DNA of 64,000 bases from Corynebacterium yudongzhengii (GCF_003065405.1 NZ_CP026947.1:992001-1056000); one strand, 5' to 3'; counted from the first letter of the stretch, positions 46,794-57,182 are shown. Numbers and translations: made by a program. Notes: a model not told the origin generated them from the letters alone.

Positions 46794-49340
46794 TTAAGCC
46801 TGCTCGATCGTGAGCTCAGACAGGCGCACCTCGCCGGCCTCGTCGGAGGCATCCAGATCCACCGTGCCCACAAAAGCGAAGGAATTATCCCCTGCCGGGT
46901 CCTTAAGGATCTGGCGCACATGCCACTGCCGGCCGTCTTCGCGCACCCAGAAATACTCGCTGGAGCGGGCGTCCGCGCTGAGGTCGAGATCGTCATATTC
47001 GTCGAAATAATCGTCCAGAGCAGCGGGGAAGTCAGGAGCCTCCTCGAGATGCTCCGTCATCTCCGCCAGCGTTTTCTCGCGCTCGAGGGCGAAGAGATCG
47101 ACTAGGCGGAAGAAGTAATTGCGCACCATGATCTTAAAAGCCCGGCGGTTGGCCGTGAGAGCGTCTGGGTCGTCCACCCCGAAGGCGAGCTCGCGCTCCA
47201 GGGCTTCTTCGGAAATGGGGGTATCTTCATCCCCCATGTGGGCCCACTCGTCGACCAGCGAGTTATCCACCTGGCGGATGAGCTCGCCCAGCCACTCGAT
47301 GATATCGGCGAGTTCTTCGGTGACGTAGGCCTCCGGCACCGTCTGTCGCAGGGTGCGCCAGGCGTCCGTGAGATAGCGCAACACCACGCCCTCGGAACGC
47401 GAGAGCTGGTAGGTGGAGGTGAGATCCGAAAACGTCATCGCCTTTTCGACCATGTCGCGCACCACCGACTTCGGCGAGAGCTCGAACTCTTTGACCCACG
47501 GCTGGGTCTCGGAGAACGTGTCATAGGCCTGCTCGAGTAACTCCTCCAGCGGCTTCGGGTAGGTGACCTCCTCGACCAGCGTCATGCGCTCGGTATACTC
47601 CACGCCCTCCGCCTTCAGCGCGGCGATCTCCTCCCCGCGGGCCTCCGACTGCTGCGCGCGCAGCACGGCGCGCGGGTCGTCGAGAATCGCCTCGAACACG
47701 CTGATCACATCGAGGGTGTAGCTCTCCGACTCCGGATCCAACAGGTCGAGCGCGGCCAGGGCGAAGGGGGAGAGCGGTTGGTTCAGCGCGAAGTCGCGCG
47801 GCAGCTCGCGCACCAGGTGGTACGTGCGACCGTAACGATCGGGTTCTTCGCGACGCTTGACCAGGCCGGCGTCGAGAAGCCCGCGCAACAGCGCCAGCGT
47901 GGTGAGGATGTCCTGGTTCTGCTTGGTGCGCGGATCGTGGTTGGTGCGCAGCAGGTGACGCAGGTGCTCGTAGCCGTCGCCGTGGCGCTCCAAGACGTTG
48001 ATGAGCATCGAGTTCGAGACCCGGAACTGGCTGGTGAGCTGCTCGGGCTCTGCTTCCGTCAGCCGGTTGAACGTGTCCTCGGACCAGCTCACCTCGCCCT
48101 CGCGGGCCGACTTCTTGCGGATCTTCTTCCGCTTCTTCGGATCATCGCCGGCCTTGCGGCGCAGCTTGACGTTCTCGATCTCATGCTCGGGTGCTTCGAC
48201 CACCACGGTGCCTTCGGTGTCGTAGCCGGCGCGGCCCGCACGCCCCGCGATCTGGTGGAACTCGCGCGACTTCAGGATGCGCTGGCGCTGCCCGTCGAAC
48301 TTCGCCAAGCCCGTCATCAACACCGTGCGGATAGGCACATTTATGCCCACACCCAGGGTGTCCGTACCGCAGATCACCTTCAAAAGCCCGGTCTGGGAGA
48401 GCTTTTCGACGAGCCGCCGGTACTTCGGCAACATGCCCGCGTGATGGACACCGATGCCCTTGCGCAGCAGCTTCGACAGTTGGCGGCCGTAGACCGTCGA
48501 GAAGCGGAAGGAACCGATCTCGGCGGCGATGGCCTTCTTCTCCTCGTCGTTGATCAGGGGGATGCTGGTCAGCGCCTGCGCGCGCTCGGTGGCCTCCCGC
48601 TGGGAGAAGTGCACCACGTAGATGGGGGTCTTGCCCTCATCGCGCAGCTCCTCGATGGTCTCGTGGACCGGGGTGAACACATAAGAGAAATCGAGCGGCA
48701 CCGGGCGGGTGGTGCCGGTGACCGGGGTGGTGGCCCGACCGGTGCGCTCGGTGAGGTCCTTCTCGAGCGCCGAGGTATCGCCGAGGGTCGCCGACATGAG
48801 CACGAACTGGGTGTTCGGCAGCTCCAAAAGGGGCACCTGCCAGGCCCAGCCGCGCTGCGGATCGGAGTAGTAGTGGAACTCGTCCATGACCACCTGGTCG
48901 ATGTTCGCCTCCGCGCCGTCCCGCAGCGCTATGTTGGCGACGATCTCCGCCGTGGCGGCGATGATCGGCGCGTTGCCGTTGACGGTCGCATCACCAGTCA
49001 TCATGCCCACGTTCTCGGGGCCGAAGATGTCACACAGCGCGAAGAACTTCTCGCTGACCAAGGCCTTGATCGGGGCGGTGTAGAAGCTGCGCTGATCGTG
49101 CGCTAAGGCGATGAAGTGCGCGGCGTTGGCGACCATCGACTTACCCGAACCGGTCGGGGTCGAAAGAATCACGTTGTCGCCGGCCAACACCGCGAGGGAG
49201 GCCTCCTCCTGGGCGGGGTAGAGGCTAATGCCCTTTGAGCTCGTCCACGAGGTGAAAGAATCGAAAATCGCCTCGTCCAGGAAGGAAGCGGGGACGTCGG
49301 TGAGATCGGGAAGATAGTCGGCGAGAGTCACGCCTACCAC
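46794..49340 (-). CDS. Ski2-like DEAD/DEAH-box helicase (DEFH type)
   Basis: The 848-residue product is a superfamily II helicase with motif I STPTGSGKS (about residues 60-68), Ia TAPIKALVSEKF, motif II DEFH (about 153-156), motif III MSATL and motif VI-type QIAGRAGRAGYD (about 365-376). The C-terminal half (about 430-848) is all-helical and corresponds to DUF3516-like regions of actinobacterial helicases. An RNA helicase or RNA decay function is plausible but unproven. GTG starts at 49340 and 49331 are both possible. oxyR follows 48 bp downstream with its own promoter. Confidence 0.85.
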   Translation of the reverse strand: MVGVTLADYLPDLTDVPASFLDEAIFDSFTSWTSSKGISLYPAQEEASLAVLAGDNVILSTPTGSGKSMVANAAHFIALAHDQRSFYTAPIKALVSEKFFALCDIFGPENVGMMTGDATVNGNAPIIAATAEIVANIALRDGAEANIDQVVMDEFHYYSDPQRGWAWQVPLLELPNTQFVLMSATLGDTSALEKDLTERTGRATTPVTGTTRPVPLDFSYVFTPVHETIEELRDEGKTPIYVVHFSQREATERAQALTSIPLINDEEKKAIAAEIGSFRFSTVYGRQLSKLLRKGIGVHHAGMLPKYRRLVEKLSQTGLLKVICGTDTLGVGINVPIRTVLMTGLAKFDGQRQRILKSREFHQIAGRAGRAGYDTEGTVVVEAPEHEIENVKLRRKAGDDPKKRKKIRKKSAREGEVSWSEDTFNRLTEAEPEQLTSQFRVSNSMLINVLERHGDGYEHLRHLLRTNHDPRTKQNQDILTTLALLRGLLDAGLVKRREEPDRYGRTYHLVRELPRDFALNQPLSPFALAALDLLDPESESYTLDVISVFEAILDDPRAVLRAQQSEARGEEIAALKAEGVEYTERMTLVEEVTYPKPLEELLEQAYDTFSETQPWVKEFELSPKSVVRDMVEKAMTFSDLTSTYQLSRSEGVVLRYLTDAWRTLRQTVPEAYVTEELADIIEWLGELIRQVDNSLVDEWAHMGDEDTPISEEALERELAFGVDDPDALTANRRAFKIMVRNYFFRLVDLFALEREKTLAEMTEHLEEAPDFPAALDDYFDEYDDLDLSADARSSEYFWVREDGRQWHVRQILKDPAGDNSFAFVGTVDLDASDEAGEVRLSELTIEQA

Positions 49341-49352
49341 CGTAGTGGAGTG

Positions 49353-50363
49353 TTACTTATCGTCGCGGTTGTCGTCGTCTTGACGCTCTTCGTCGTCCTT
49401 ATCCTCGCCGCCCAAAGCCCGCGGGCCTTTCTCCGGGTCCATCTGATCGTCGATAGACGCCAGGAAACGCTCGAACTCAGCGCCCAACTCCTCGCCGGTG
49501 GGCATGGCCTGCTCGCCGGGCAGCATGGCGTTCGGGTGTGCCTCCCGGTAGCGCTGGATCTCCTCGTCGTACTGCTCCTCCAGCGCGCCGACGACCTGCA
49601 TGACCTCCTGGTTGTCGCTCATGTACTCGTCGAGCTGAGCCCGGGCGCGTTCGATGTCGACCTCCAGCGAGCGCAGCGGGAAGTTCAACCCCGTCGACCG
49701 CGAGACCGACGTGAGCAGCTGGTAGGTGCCCTGCGGGTACGGCCACTGCGCCAAGTAGTGCGGCACGTGCGCGGTGTACCCGGCGACCTTGTGGCCGCGG
49801 GTGTGCAGCTCCCGCTCGATGAACAGCTGCGCCGAGCCGGGCATAGTGATCTGCGAGTCGATCTTGAGCAGATCGGCCACCAGCTCCGGGTCGTTGCCGT
49901 GGCCTGAGACCACCAGCGGGCGGGTGTGCGGCACCGTCATCGGCGCACCGTAGAGGCAGATGGTCGACGAGACGTTGTACTTATCCGCTAAATCGGCGAC
50001 CGCATCAGTAAACGCCTCCCACCGCAGATCCGGCTCGGGGCCGGAGAGCAGCAGAAACGGGGTGCCGTCATTATCACGGGCCACCCGCATATCGAGGTTG
50101 AGCTCCTCGACATTGGTGATCGATTGGTTCGTCATCGTCACCGCCGGGCGCCGGGAACGATAATCAATCAGCTCATCATTGTTGAAGCTGACCATGGGCT
50201 TGGTGTTCAGCGCCGCCTTGAGGTGACGGGCTGAGGCATCGACCACGTGTCCGGCGTCGGCGAATCCCTGCAGGGCGACGATCATCACCGGACCGCGCGC
50301 GGAATCATCTCCTACCGCCGGGGCCGGGTACTCGATCTCATACATCTTGGATTCGTCGTGCAT
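49353..50363 (-). CDS. PAC2-family protein
   Basis: The 336-residue product belongs to the PAC2 family, named after a yeast proteasome assembly chaperone; actinobacterial members are of unknown role and often occur in species with or without proteasomes. Recognisable segments are GPVMIVALQGFADAGHVVDASARHL (about residues 24-48), SGPEPDLRWEAF, YGAPMTVPHTRP (about 138-149) and GYTAHVPHYLAQ. The C-terminus is highly acidic, with many Asp and Glu residues after about residue 310. AAGGAGG precedes the ATG, which fixes the start. It is the first gene of a likely operon with the Ski2-like helicase 12 bp downstream. Confidence 0.85.
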   Translation of the reverse strand: MHDESKMYEIEYPAPAVGDDSARGPVMIVALQGFADAGHVVDASARHLKAALNTKPMVSFNNDELIDYRSRRPAVTMTNQSITNVEELNLDMRVARDNDGTPFLLLSGPEPDLRWEAFTDAVADLADKYNVSSTICLYGAPMTVPHTRPLVVSGHGNDPELVADLLKIDSQITMPGSAQLFIERELHTRGHKVAGYTAHVPHYLAQWPYPQGTYQLLTSVSRSTGLNFPLRSLEVDIERARAQLDEYMSDNQEVMQVVGALEEQYDEEIQRYREAHPNAMLPGEQAMPTGEELGAEFERFLASIDDQMDPEKGPRALGGEDKDDEERQDDDNRDDK

Positions 50364-50507
50364 GCGGATCCTCCTTACCTTCTCTACTGCCTCATAACGC
50401 ATCTGCGGGCGCAAACATTCCCCATGCTCCGCGGCCGCGCCGGGCAGGTGTTAATCCTTCAGGCTAGCAAAACCCCACCGCCGCAACCGGCACATTGTGA
50501 CCGGGGC

Positions 50508-50556
50508 TGTGGATAACTCGGCGACCGGCCAGAATTTTCGCTCCCAATGTGGATAA
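50508..50556 (-). promoter_or_regulatory. Two perfect DnaA-box matches upstream of the DUF4192 gene
   Basis: TGTGGATAA, the complement of the DnaA box TTATCCACA, occurs at 50508-50516 and 50548-50556, in the same orientation and exactly 40 bp apart. Both lie in the 233-bp gap between two divergent genes, 41-81 bp before the DUF4192 start. Confidence 0.6.
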
Positions 50557-50596
50557 CCAAAACCGCCCCTTGGCAACCTCGCCCACACTGTGAGCC

Positions 50597-51610
50597 ATGA
50601 CCACTCATCACGACCCTGGATACCTACTCGCCAACCTGCCCGGACTCTTCGGTTTCTACCCGCACGACTCCTTCGTCATCGTCAGCTTCTCCCACCTCGA
50701 GAACAACCACTACGAACTCGGGCCTGTCCTGCGCTTCGATCTCGACGAGATCGACGACCTGCCCGACTTTCACGGCCTCAGCAGCCCGCTGGCCGACGCC
50801 GACCTGCTCATGGGCTTCGCTATCTCTGAAGACAATGATGCCCTCGTAGGTTTCGGCCCCGAGCGCCTCGATACCATCGACTCCCGCCTAGTCGGCGTCT
50901 GGGGCTGCCCCGAGATCATCACCGGCGCTCCCTTCCGCTGCTTGAGCGAGAACGGTGCACACTCCTGGCACACCGGGACCATCCCGAGTGTTGCCTCCTC
51001 CGACTCAATGGTGCCCTGGGTGGCCGCCGGAGAACTTCCGGAAGTCGACCGCGACAGCCTCTTCGAACGCTTCGAACAAGAAAACACCCTGCTCAGTGAC
51101 GCCGAGCGCAGCGACATGATGTCCGCCGCCCACGTGGCCCTCACCCAGCCGGATGGCGGTCTCGCGGCCGTCGATAGCCTCTTAGAGGCCATTGACTATG
51201 CCGCCGACACCGAAGCCCCGCTCGAGGCCCTGCACGCCGATCACCACCTGCTTGCCGATGCCGCCGTGGTCCTCAGCGACATTACGCTCCGCGACGCCCT
51301 AGTCGCAGGGGTCGTCGCCCAGCCCCAAGCGGCCGGCCGGGTCATGCTGGCTGTCGCCACGAGCTTTCCCGGCGGCATCCGCGCCCACGCCCTCGCTCTC
51401 TACGCGCTGGCCCGCATCGGCAGCGGCTTGCCGATGCTCGCCAAGCCCGCCCTCATGGCGGCGACGGAAGAAATCCCCGGCCACTCGCTGAGCGAGTTGA
51501 TCGAGCGTTTCACCTCCCTGGGCCTCTACGAAAGGCTCCTCCAAGCGGTCACCGAGGGCAGCCTGCTGGCCCGCATGCGCCTGGAGGACTACGGCCAGAA
51601 GAGCGCCTAG
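50597..51610 (+). CDS. DUF4192 domain protein
   Basis: The function is unknown. The 337-residue soluble protein matches the actinobacterial DUF4192 family, which begins with a characteristic LLANLPGLFGFYPHDSFVIVSF block (about residues 10-31): 'P.l.Gf.P.dS.v...'. The middle is rich in Asp and Glu, and the C-terminal half is helical with leucine/alanine-rich repeats including LSDITLRDALVAG and RAHALALYALARIGSGLPMLAK, which resemble tandem helical hairpins. Two DnaA-box matches in its promoter region could place it under DnaA control. It ends 6 bp from convergent galE. Confidence 0.8.
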   Translation: MTTHHDPGYLLANLPGLFGFYPHDSFVIVSFSHLENNHYELGPVLRFDLDEIDDLPDFHGLSSPLADADLLMGFAISEDNDALVGFGPERLDTIDSRLVGVWGCPEIITGAPFRCLSENGAHSWHTGTIPSVASSDSMVPWVAAGELPEVDRDSLFERFEQENTLLSDAERSDMMSAAHVALTQPDGGLAAVDSLLEAIDYAADTEAPLEALHADHHLLADAAVVLSDITLRDALVAGVVAQPQAAGRVMLAVATSFPGGIRAHALALYALARIGSGLPMLAKPALMAATEEIPGHSLSELIERFTSLGLYERLLQAVTEGSLLARMRLEDYGQKSA

Positions 51611-51616
51611 CCGCTT

Positions 51617-52600
51617 CTAGCGGAGAGCGCTGTGCGCCTTATCGCCCAACCGGGAGGTAAAAGCCCACGCGTCGGAGACGATCGTGTGCAAGTCGGTGCG
51701 CTTCGGCGACCAGCCCAGCTCGCGCATGATCTTCTCAGACGACGCGATCAACGTGGGCGGATCACCGGCGCGGCGCGGGGCCTCTTCGGCCGGGATCTCG
51801 TGCCCGGTGACCTCACGGCAGGCCTCGATGACTTGGCGCACCGAGTACCCGTCGCCGGAGCCTAGGTTGTAGATCCGGTGCTCGCCGGGGGCGTTGTTCT
51901 CGAAGGCGAGCACGTGCGCGTCCGCTAAGTCGCGGACGTGGATGTAGTCGCGGATCGGGGTGCCGTCGGGGGTCGGCCAGTCCGTGCCGAACATCTTGAT
52001 GTTCTCGCGGTGGCCTAGGGCGACCTGGAGTACTAAGGGGATCAGATGCGTCTCGATCTCGCGGTTTTCGCCAATATCGCCATAGGCGCCGGCGACGTTG
52101 AAATACCGCAGGCTCGTCGCCGCCAGGCCGTGCGCCCGGCAATACGAGGTGATCGCGTAGTCGATGGAAAGCTTCGTGGCGCCATACGTGTTCGTTGGCG
52201 CCGTGGGGGTTTCTTCGGTGATCGGCATGGTCTCCGGCTCGCCATAAGTCGCGGCGGTGGAGGAGAACACCAAGTTCTTCACCTCGTGGGTGCGCATGGC
52301 CTCCAGAAGGGTGAGTGTGGTGCCGACGTTATCGCGCCAATACTCTTCCGGTACCTCCATGGACTCGCCGACCAAAGAGCGTGCGGCGAAGTGGAACACG
52401 GCGTCGAAGTTACCGGAGGCGAGGACCTCGTCAGCGAGGTCGGCGACGTCGCCTTCGATGAACTCCGCATCTGCCGGCACCGCCTCCCGGTTGCCGGTGG
52501 TGAGGTTATCAATCACCGTGACGTCATGGCCGGCCTCGATGAGGATGGCCGCACACACACTGCCTACATACCCGGCGGCGCCGGTTACCAGAAGCTTCAT
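51617..52600 (-). CDS. galE: UDP-glucose 4-epimerase
   Basis: GalE interconverts UDP-glucose and UDP-galactose, supplying galactose for arabinogalactan of the mycolata cell wall. The 327-residue Rossmann protein has the NAD motif GAAGYVGS (about residues 7-14), [18 protein letters not shown], the catalytic Ser in FSSTAATYG and the YxxxK pair in TNTYGATK (about 138-145). It follows dtxR by 21 bp on the same strand, as in other corynebacteria, where dtxR and galE are adjacent. Length is normal. Confidence 0.95.
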   Translation of the reverse strand: MKLLVTGAAGYVGSVCAAILIEAGHDVTVIDNLTTGNREAVPADAEFIEGDVADLADEVLASGNFDAVFHFAARSLVGESMEVPEEYWRDNVGTTLTLLEAMRTHEVKNLVFSSTAATYGEPETMPITEETPTAPTNTYGATKLSIDYAITSYCRAHGLAATSLRYFNVAGAYGDIGENREIETHLIPLVLQVALGHRENIKMFGTDWPTPDGTPIRDYIHVRDLADAHVLAFENNAPGEHRIYNLGSGDGYSVRQVIEACREVTGHEIPAEEAPRRAGDPPTLIASSEKIMRELGWSPKRTDLHTIVSDAWAFTSRLGDKAHSALR

Positions 52601-52621
52601 GGACGCCAGTTTAGTAGCGAA

Positions 52622-53314
52622 CTACTCCTCGTTCAGCGGCGTGACGCGCAGCGCGTGCGCGAGATCATCCGCCAGCAGCACGTCGCGGCCCTTTGGGGTG
52701 CGCACGGTGACGGCCCCGCTGCGCACGATGATCTCGACCTCACTGCCGATGGTCACGCCCGCGGAGACCAGCTCCGCGAACTGCGCGGAGTGCACCTGGA
52801 GGATCTCGTTCATCTGCACCACCCGCGCCGGCACGGGGGAGCCTTCCGGCACGTCGATCGCACGCACTCCGGTATCGGTCTGGGGCGGGGTGGTAGCACC
52901 GAGCTGGTCGAGGGCCGGCACCGGGGTACCGAAAGGTGAGCGGGAGGTATCGGAGACGATCGCGACGACGCGGCGCTCCACCTCCTCGCTCATGACGTGC
53001 TCCCAACGGCAGGCCTCGTCATGCACGTGGTGAATATCCAGCCCGAGCACGTCGGTGAGCAGGATCTCGGCGAGGCGGTGCTTGCGCATCACCGAGGTGG
53101 CGATGTCCCGGCCGGTCTCGGTGAGCTCCAGGCTGCGGTCCGCGGCGACGTGCAACAAACCATCGCGCTCCATGCGAGATACCGTTTGGGACACCGTGGG
53201 CCCAGATTGCTCTAGGCGCTCTGCGATACGAGCTCGCAGGGGAGTAATACCCTCCTCCTCGAGCTCGTAGATGGTGCGGAGATACATCTCCGTAGTATCG
53301 ACGAGATCTCTCAT
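52622..53314 (-). CDS. dtxR: Iron-dependent repressor DtxR
   Basis: DtxR binds Fe2+ and represses iron uptake genes, and in C. diphtheriae the toxin gene. The 230-residue product begins [22 protein letters not shown], nearly identical to C. diphtheriae DtxR, with a winged helix to about residue 70. Metal ligands are visible: Met10 and the [10 protein letters not shown] block (Cys102, Glu105, His106) of the primary site, and HRL with His79 and Glu83 of the ancillary site. The C-terminal SH3-like domain (about 150-226) is present. sigB lies upstream, galE downstream. Confidence 0.97.
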   Translation of the reverse strand: MRDLVDTTEMYLRTIYELEEEGITPLRARIAERLEQSGPTVSQTVSRMERDGLLHVAADRSLELTETGRDIATSVMRKHRLAEILLTDVLGLDIHHVHDEACRWEHVMSEEVERRVVAIVSDTSRSPFGTPVPALDQLGATTPPQTDTGVRAIDVPEGSPVPARVVQMNEILQVHSAQFAELVSAGVTIGSEVEIIVRSGAVTVRTPKGRDVLLADDLAHALRVTPLNEE

Positions 53315-53373
53315 ATCGGCGCTGACCTTCCTGGCGGGATGGCTCGACTAAGACCACCCCAGATTACCTGACG

Positions 53374-54372
53374 CTAGAGCGCGTACTCCTGCAGCCTCGA
53401 CGCACGCTCCCCAGCCCGCAGCTTCGCCATGACCTCACGCTCAATCTGGCGCACCCGCTCACGCGAGAGCCCGAAGCGGCGACCGATCTGATCCAGGGTG
53501 CGCGGCACGCCGTCATTCAAGCCATAGCGCAGGCGGATCACGTCCTGCTCGCGCTGCTCCAGCGAGCCGATGACACCCCGAATGTCTTCGTGGCGCATCG
53601 TGGCGACGACGGAGGTCTCCGCGTCCGCCGCCTCCGCGTCCTCGATGAAGTCTCCGAGCGGGGCCTCCTCGTCCGTGCCGACCGGCATGTCCAGGCTCAC
53701 CGGGTCCCGCGACTGACGCAGAAGCATCTCGATCTTCGACTCGTCGATGCCGGACTCGTCCGCCAGCTCCTCGTTCGTGGCCTCACGGCCCAACGACTGA
53801 TACATCTCCCGCTTGATGCGGGAGAGCTTGTTTACCTGCTCCACTAAGTGGACAGGCAGGCGGATGGTGCGCGACTGATCCGCCATGCCGCGGGTAATCG
53901 CCTGGCGGATCCACCAGGTGGCGTAGGTGGAGAATTTAAAGCCCTTGGAGTAATCGAACTTCTCCATCGCGCGGATCAGCCCGAGGTTACCCTCCTGGAT
54001 GAGATCCAGAAGAGGCATGCCGCGGCCGGTGTAACGCTTCGCCAGCGAGACCACCAGACGCAGGTTGGCCTCCAAAAGGTGGGAGCGAGCCTTGCGGCCA
54101 TCGCGCGCCAGGATCTTGTAATCGCGCTTGTTGGCGCGGGTGAGCTTCACATCCTTATCGTCCAGCAGGTGCTGGGCATAAAGGCCGACCTCGATGCGCT
54201 GGGCGAGGTCAACCTCTTCCTCGGCGTTCAACAGAGCCGTCCGACCGATTCCGTTGAGATAGACGCGCACAAGGTCCGCGGCGGGATTGTCATTGGTCTG
54301 ATTCCGGCGACTGCCCGGATCGACCTCCTGCTCCTCGTTCTCGTCCTGGAAACCGGTAACCGGCTCGGTCAT
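53374..54372 (-). CDS. sigB: RNA polymerase sigma factor SigB
   Basis: SigB is the primary-like sigma factor for general stress and stationary-phase genes in corynebacteria. The 332-residue product lacks the long N-terminal region 1.1 and has regions 1.2 ([29 protein letters not shown]), 2 ([68 protein letters not shown]), 3 and 4 with [20 protein letters not shown] sigma-H type promoter lies upstream. GGAGG precedes the ATG. The dtxR gene on the same strand is separated by 59 bp. Confidence 0.95.
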   Translation of the reverse strand: MTEPVTGFQDENEEQEVDPGSRRNQTNDNPAADLVRVYLNGIGRTALLNAEEEVDLAQRIEVGLYAQHLLDDKDVKLTRANKRDYKILARDGRKARSHLLEANLRLVVSLAKRYTGRGMPLLDLIQEGNLGLIRAMEKFDYSKGFKFSTYATWWIRQAITRGMADQSRTIRLPVHLVEQVNKLSRIKREMYQSLGREATNEELADESGIDESKIEMLLRQSRDPVSLDMPVGTDEEAPLGDFIEDAEAADAETSVVATMRHEDIRGVIGSLEQREQDVIRLRYGLNDGVPRTLDQIGRRFGLSRERVRQIEREVMAKLRAGERASRLQEYAL

Positions 54373-54403
54373 GGTGCCTCCTCGAAGTAGCGATCTACCA
54401 TTA

Positions 54404-54431
54404 CCAACGCTTTAGGTATCGGATAAGTTCC
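54404..54431 (-). promoter_or_regulatory. Sigma-H type promoter of sigB
   Basis: On the minus strand GGAAC (54431-54427) is followed by an 18-nt spacer and GTTGG (54408-54404), matching GGAA-N16-20-GTT with the same spacing as the clgR promoter at 15028. This would make sigB part of the SigH stress cascade. Confidence 0.65.
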
Positions 54432-54451
54432 CCTACCCCTGAACGAGGGGG

Positions 54452-54886
54452 TTAGGTCTCGACGAGTAAGGTGAACGGCCCGTCGTTGACCGAGCTTACC
54501 TGCATCATCGCGCCGAAGACGCCCTCTTCGACTCTCAGCCCGCGCTCCCGCAATCCGGCGACCAGGCGCCCGATCATCGGCTCGGCGACTTCTCCCTTGG
54601 CCGCATCCGACCACGAGGGGCGCCGCCCCTTCGCGGTGCGGCCCTGCAGGGTGAACTGGCTGACCACGAGGATGGGCGCATCGACATCCGTGGCTGAGAC
54701 CTCCCCGTCGAGCATGCGTAGCTCCGCGATCTTGCGGGTCATGGTGGCCAACGCCTCGTCGTCGTCATCGCGGGCCACCCCCACGAGTGCGAGGATGCCC
54801 CCGGTATGAGGGGCGCTGATCTCGCCGACGACCTCGCCGTCTACGGTTACCCGCGCCTCCGTGACGCGCGTCAGTACAGCTTTCAT
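54452..54886 (-). CDS. dtd: D-aminoacyl-tRNA deacylase
   Basis: DTD hydrolyses D-amino acids (and glycine) mischarged on tRNA, protecting translation. The 144-residue product has both catalytic-pocket motifs: SQFTLQG (about residues 76-82) and the Gly-cisPro loop in NDGPFT (about 135-140). Start [23 protein letters not shown] is characteristic. AAAGGAG precedes the ATG. It follows the methyltransferase gene by 14 bp on the minus strand and is probably cotranscribed with it. Confidence 0.95.
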   Translation of the reverse strand: MKAVLTRVTEARVTVDGEVVGEISAPHTGGILALVGVARDDDDEALATMTRKIAELRMLDGEVSATDVDAPILVVSQFTLQGRTAKGRRPSWSDAAKGEVAEPMIGRLVAGLRERGLRVEEGVFGAMMQVSSVNDGPFTLLVET

Positions 54887-54900
54887 GTTCTCCTTTGGTG

Positions 54901-56418
54901 TTAGTCGATCAGCTCGGACGGTAGGACGAGCCCGTGGCGGATGAGATCGGCCACCGCGGCCACAGCCTGGTCGGTGAGTGCGTCTTCGTCGAGGCCCCGC
55001 GTCATCGCGTACAGCCCTACCGTATCGGCCAGCGGCAAACCCTCTGGCTGCAGCCCGGCGAGGATCGTGACCAGCGCCTCGTCGACCTCGTGGGAAAAGC
55101 GCGGGCCATCGGTGCGTGTCAGCCGGATCACCTGGCGCTTAAAGCCGACGCCGGCGTCTTGATCCGGCAGGAAGACATCTTCGCGGGCGACAGTCGGGCG
55201 CAGCTGGAACTGGGCGCCGGCGATCTCCTCCGGGGAGTGTTGGCGCAGCCACGCGTTGCGCAGGAAGTACTCGGTGATCTCCGGGCCGAGCGGATCGGTG
55301 AAAGGCTGCGTGAGTTCCTCGGCAGTCAGCTGCGTCGGCTCATTCTCATCGAGTGCGCGCAGCGCGATGAAGCCGAAACCTATGCCGGTTACCTCGTTAC
55401 GGGAGAAAAACTCCAGCCACTGCTCGGTGCGGCTGCGTCCTTCCTCGCTGCGGGGATCGATGGACTCGTCGCGCAGCCAGGTGCCCACATACAGCTCCGG
55501 ATCCGCCACGTCGCGCTGCAAAACCCACGCGTCCACCCCGCGATCCGGCAGCCAGGAGGCCACGCGCTGGCGCCAGTCGGAACCACCGGTATGCGCCCAC
55601 GCGCCCAGCATGATGGCCGTGCCGCCCTCGACGAGGTGCTCGCGCGCCTGCTCCACGACCTTCGCGGTGGCGCCGTCGAGCTCCAAGCCGGAATCGCGGT
55701 AAACGTGCCCGATCTTTCCGGCACCGACGACGAACGGGGGATTGGCCACGATCCGCTCGAAGCGCCGGGAGGCCACGGGCTCGAACCAGGAGCCCTCGAG
55801 CAGTTCCGCATCACTCCCGCTGGCCGCCAGCGTCGCCTCGGCGAAACCCAGCGCCCGCGGGTGCACGTCGGTGGCCGTCACCGAGAGCGCGCAGCCCAGC
55901 TGGCCCAAAGCCAGCACGCCCGAGCCGGTGCCGAGATCCAGCACGCTGTCGACGTCGGTGAGATCGCAGGCCTGGAGCAAAGACAGGCTCGCCGCCCCGA
56001 CGCCTGGCACGTGCTCCGGGCCGGGGACATGCGCGGTCATCGAGGCATCCGCGTCCGAGAACACCCAGTGGTCGGTGCCGGCGATGACGTGGGGGCGAAC
56101 GTCGATAAGCAACTGCACCTTCTCGCCGTCGACCGCCACCGCCTCTGCAGCAATGAGCCCCTCGAGCGCCGTGCGGCCGAGGAGCGCCTCGACGCGGGCG
56201 CGGGAGAGAGGTTCGCGCAGGATGAAGAAGCGGATGAGGCGGCTGAGTGCGCTGCCGTCGTTGAGGAGGCGACGCACCGCGCCGGGCTCGCCGCGGTGCA
56301 GGGCGTCGGTCGCCGCCGGGCCGAGGTGCGCGGCGACGCCGTCGGCGGTGAAGCCATGGGAGCGAAAGACGTCGCCGAGGAGGCGGGCGGCGGAGGTTAA
56401 GGGGGTGCGATCGGCCAT
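54901..56418 (-). CDS. SAM-dependent methyltransferase with N-terminal DUF7059-type domain
   Basis: The 505-residue product has an N-terminal helical region (about 1-125), a Rossmann methyltransferase domain with SAM motif [14 protein letters not shown] (about residues 158-170) and the catalytic NPPF in VANPPFVVG (about 229-237), and a C-terminal region of about 200 residues. NPPF or NPPY in this position marks enzymes that methylate amide or exocyclic amino nitrogens, as in HemK and ribosomal or DNA adenine methylases. The target is unknown; actinobacterial homologues are annotated only as methyltransferases. Confidence 0.82.
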   Translation of the reverse strand: MADRTPLTSAARLLGDVFRSHGFTADGVAAHLGPAATDALHRGEPGAVRRLLNDGSALSRLIRFFILREPLSRARVEALLGRTALEGLIAAEAVAVDGEKVQLLIDVRPHVIAGTDHWVFSDADASMTAHVPGPEHVPGVGAASLSLLQACDLTDVDSVLDLGTGSGVLALGQLGCALSVTATDVHPRALGFAEATLAASGSDAELLEGSWFEPVASRRFERIVANPPFVVGAGKIGHVYRDSGLELDGATAKVVEQAREHLVEGGTAIMLGAWAHTGGSDWRQRVASWLPDRGVDAWVLQRDVADPELYVGTWLRDESIDPRSEEGRSRTEQWLEFFSRNEVTGIGFGFIALRALDENEPTQLTAEELTQPFTDPLGPEITEYFLRNAWLRQHSPEEIAGAQFQLRPTVAREDVFLPDQDAGVGFKRQVIRLTRTDGPRFSHEVDEALVTILAGLQPEGLPLADTVGLYAMTRGLDEDALTDQAVAAVADLIRHGLVLPSELID

Positions 56419-56429
56419 GGGCAGAAAGT

Positions 56430-56876
56430 CTAGCGGCGCGTTGGTTCGTCGTCGTGATCGATCACGACGGGGTGCTTTTCATCCGCATCGAGCTCGCGTG
56501 CGTGCTGGGCGGCCTGGACCTGCTCGTAGCGGATCTGGCGGGCCAGCCCCGGTTTATACGTGTTGCGCTCGCGCTTATCCAGCTTCGGGCCCTTCTCGTT
56601 CGCGAGCACCACCGCCAGCGCCGGCGCCGGGACGGCGAGGATGAAAAACACCACGGTCAACGCCAGGTTGTCCCACCAGAAAAACGACAGCCCCGCCAGG
56701 ATCGTGGTGGGCACGCGGCTCAACTGCAGCGCCCAGTACCACTTCTGTCGGCGGCGGCGGTTCTGGTGGCTCGACGGGCGGGCGTCGGTGATCAGCTCAG
56801 CGGGCCCGCGGCGCAGGCGGAAGGTGCGCCGGGACTCGCTGAATCCCTCGTCATCCGCGTCGAGCGTTTCATTCAT
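56430..56876 (-). CDS. DUF3099 membrane protein
   Basis: The 148-residue protein matches the actinobacterial DUF3099 family: a cytoplasmic N-terminus ending with ELITDARPSSHQNRRRRQKWYWALQLSRVPTTILAG and two membrane segments (about residues 58-75 and 78-98) followed by a charged cytoplasmic tail of about 50 residues. The role is unknown. The ATG at 56876 places the family's conserved ITDA segment near residue 28, which fits better than an upstream start. It is divergent from the DUF3039 gene, as in other corynebacteria. Confidence 0.82.
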   Translation of the reverse strand: MNETLDADDEGFSESRRTFRLRRGPAELITDARPSSHQNRRRRQKWYWALQLSRVPTTILAGLSFFWWDNLALTVVFFILAVPAPALAVVLANEKGPKLDKRERNTYKPGLARQIRYEQVQAAQHARELDADEKHPVVIDHDDEPTRR

Positions 56877-56936
56877 GAATCCCCAGACTAGACCCGGGAC
56901 CTGACTGCTGGCCATGACTGGTGCATGATGGGAGGC

Positions 56937-57182
56937 GTGAGTACTACGACGAAGACCATTGAGCGCCCGGATCTCCGGGAAGATGAACGCACCTCAACCG
57001 GGGACGACACCCCGGAGTTCTTCCACTACGTGCGAAAGGACAAGATCGTCGACTCCGCTGTCAACGGGCGGATGGTGGTCGCTCTGTGTGGGGAGACCTT
57101 CCCGGTGACGAAGTCCGCGAAGCCGGGCTCGCCGGTCTGCCCCGACTGCGAGCGGGTGTATAAGGGCCTGCGCAAGAAGTGA
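56937..57182 (+). CDS. DUF3039 protein (small zinc-ribbon-like)
   Basis: The 81-residue soluble protein belongs to DUF3039, an actinobacterial family of unknown function. The body is FHYVRKDKIVDSAVNGRMVVALCGETFPVTKSAKPGSPVCPDCERVYKGL, with Cys in ALCGE and the pair in VCPDC; together with a His (FHYV) they could bind one zinc. GTG start with GGGAGG just upstream. The stop overlaps the GTG start of the helicase gene as GTGA, so the two are translationally coupled, suggesting a shared function in nucleic-acid handling. Confidence 0.85.
   Translation: MSTTTKTIERPDLREDERTSTGDDTPEFFHYVRKDKIVDSAVNGRMVVALCGETFPVTKSAKPGSPVCPDCERVYKGLRKK

Noticed and set aside
47263..47272. A third DnaA box (TTATCCACC) within the Ski2-like helicase gene
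   Set aside because: It has a mismatch in the last, conserved base and lies within coding sequence.
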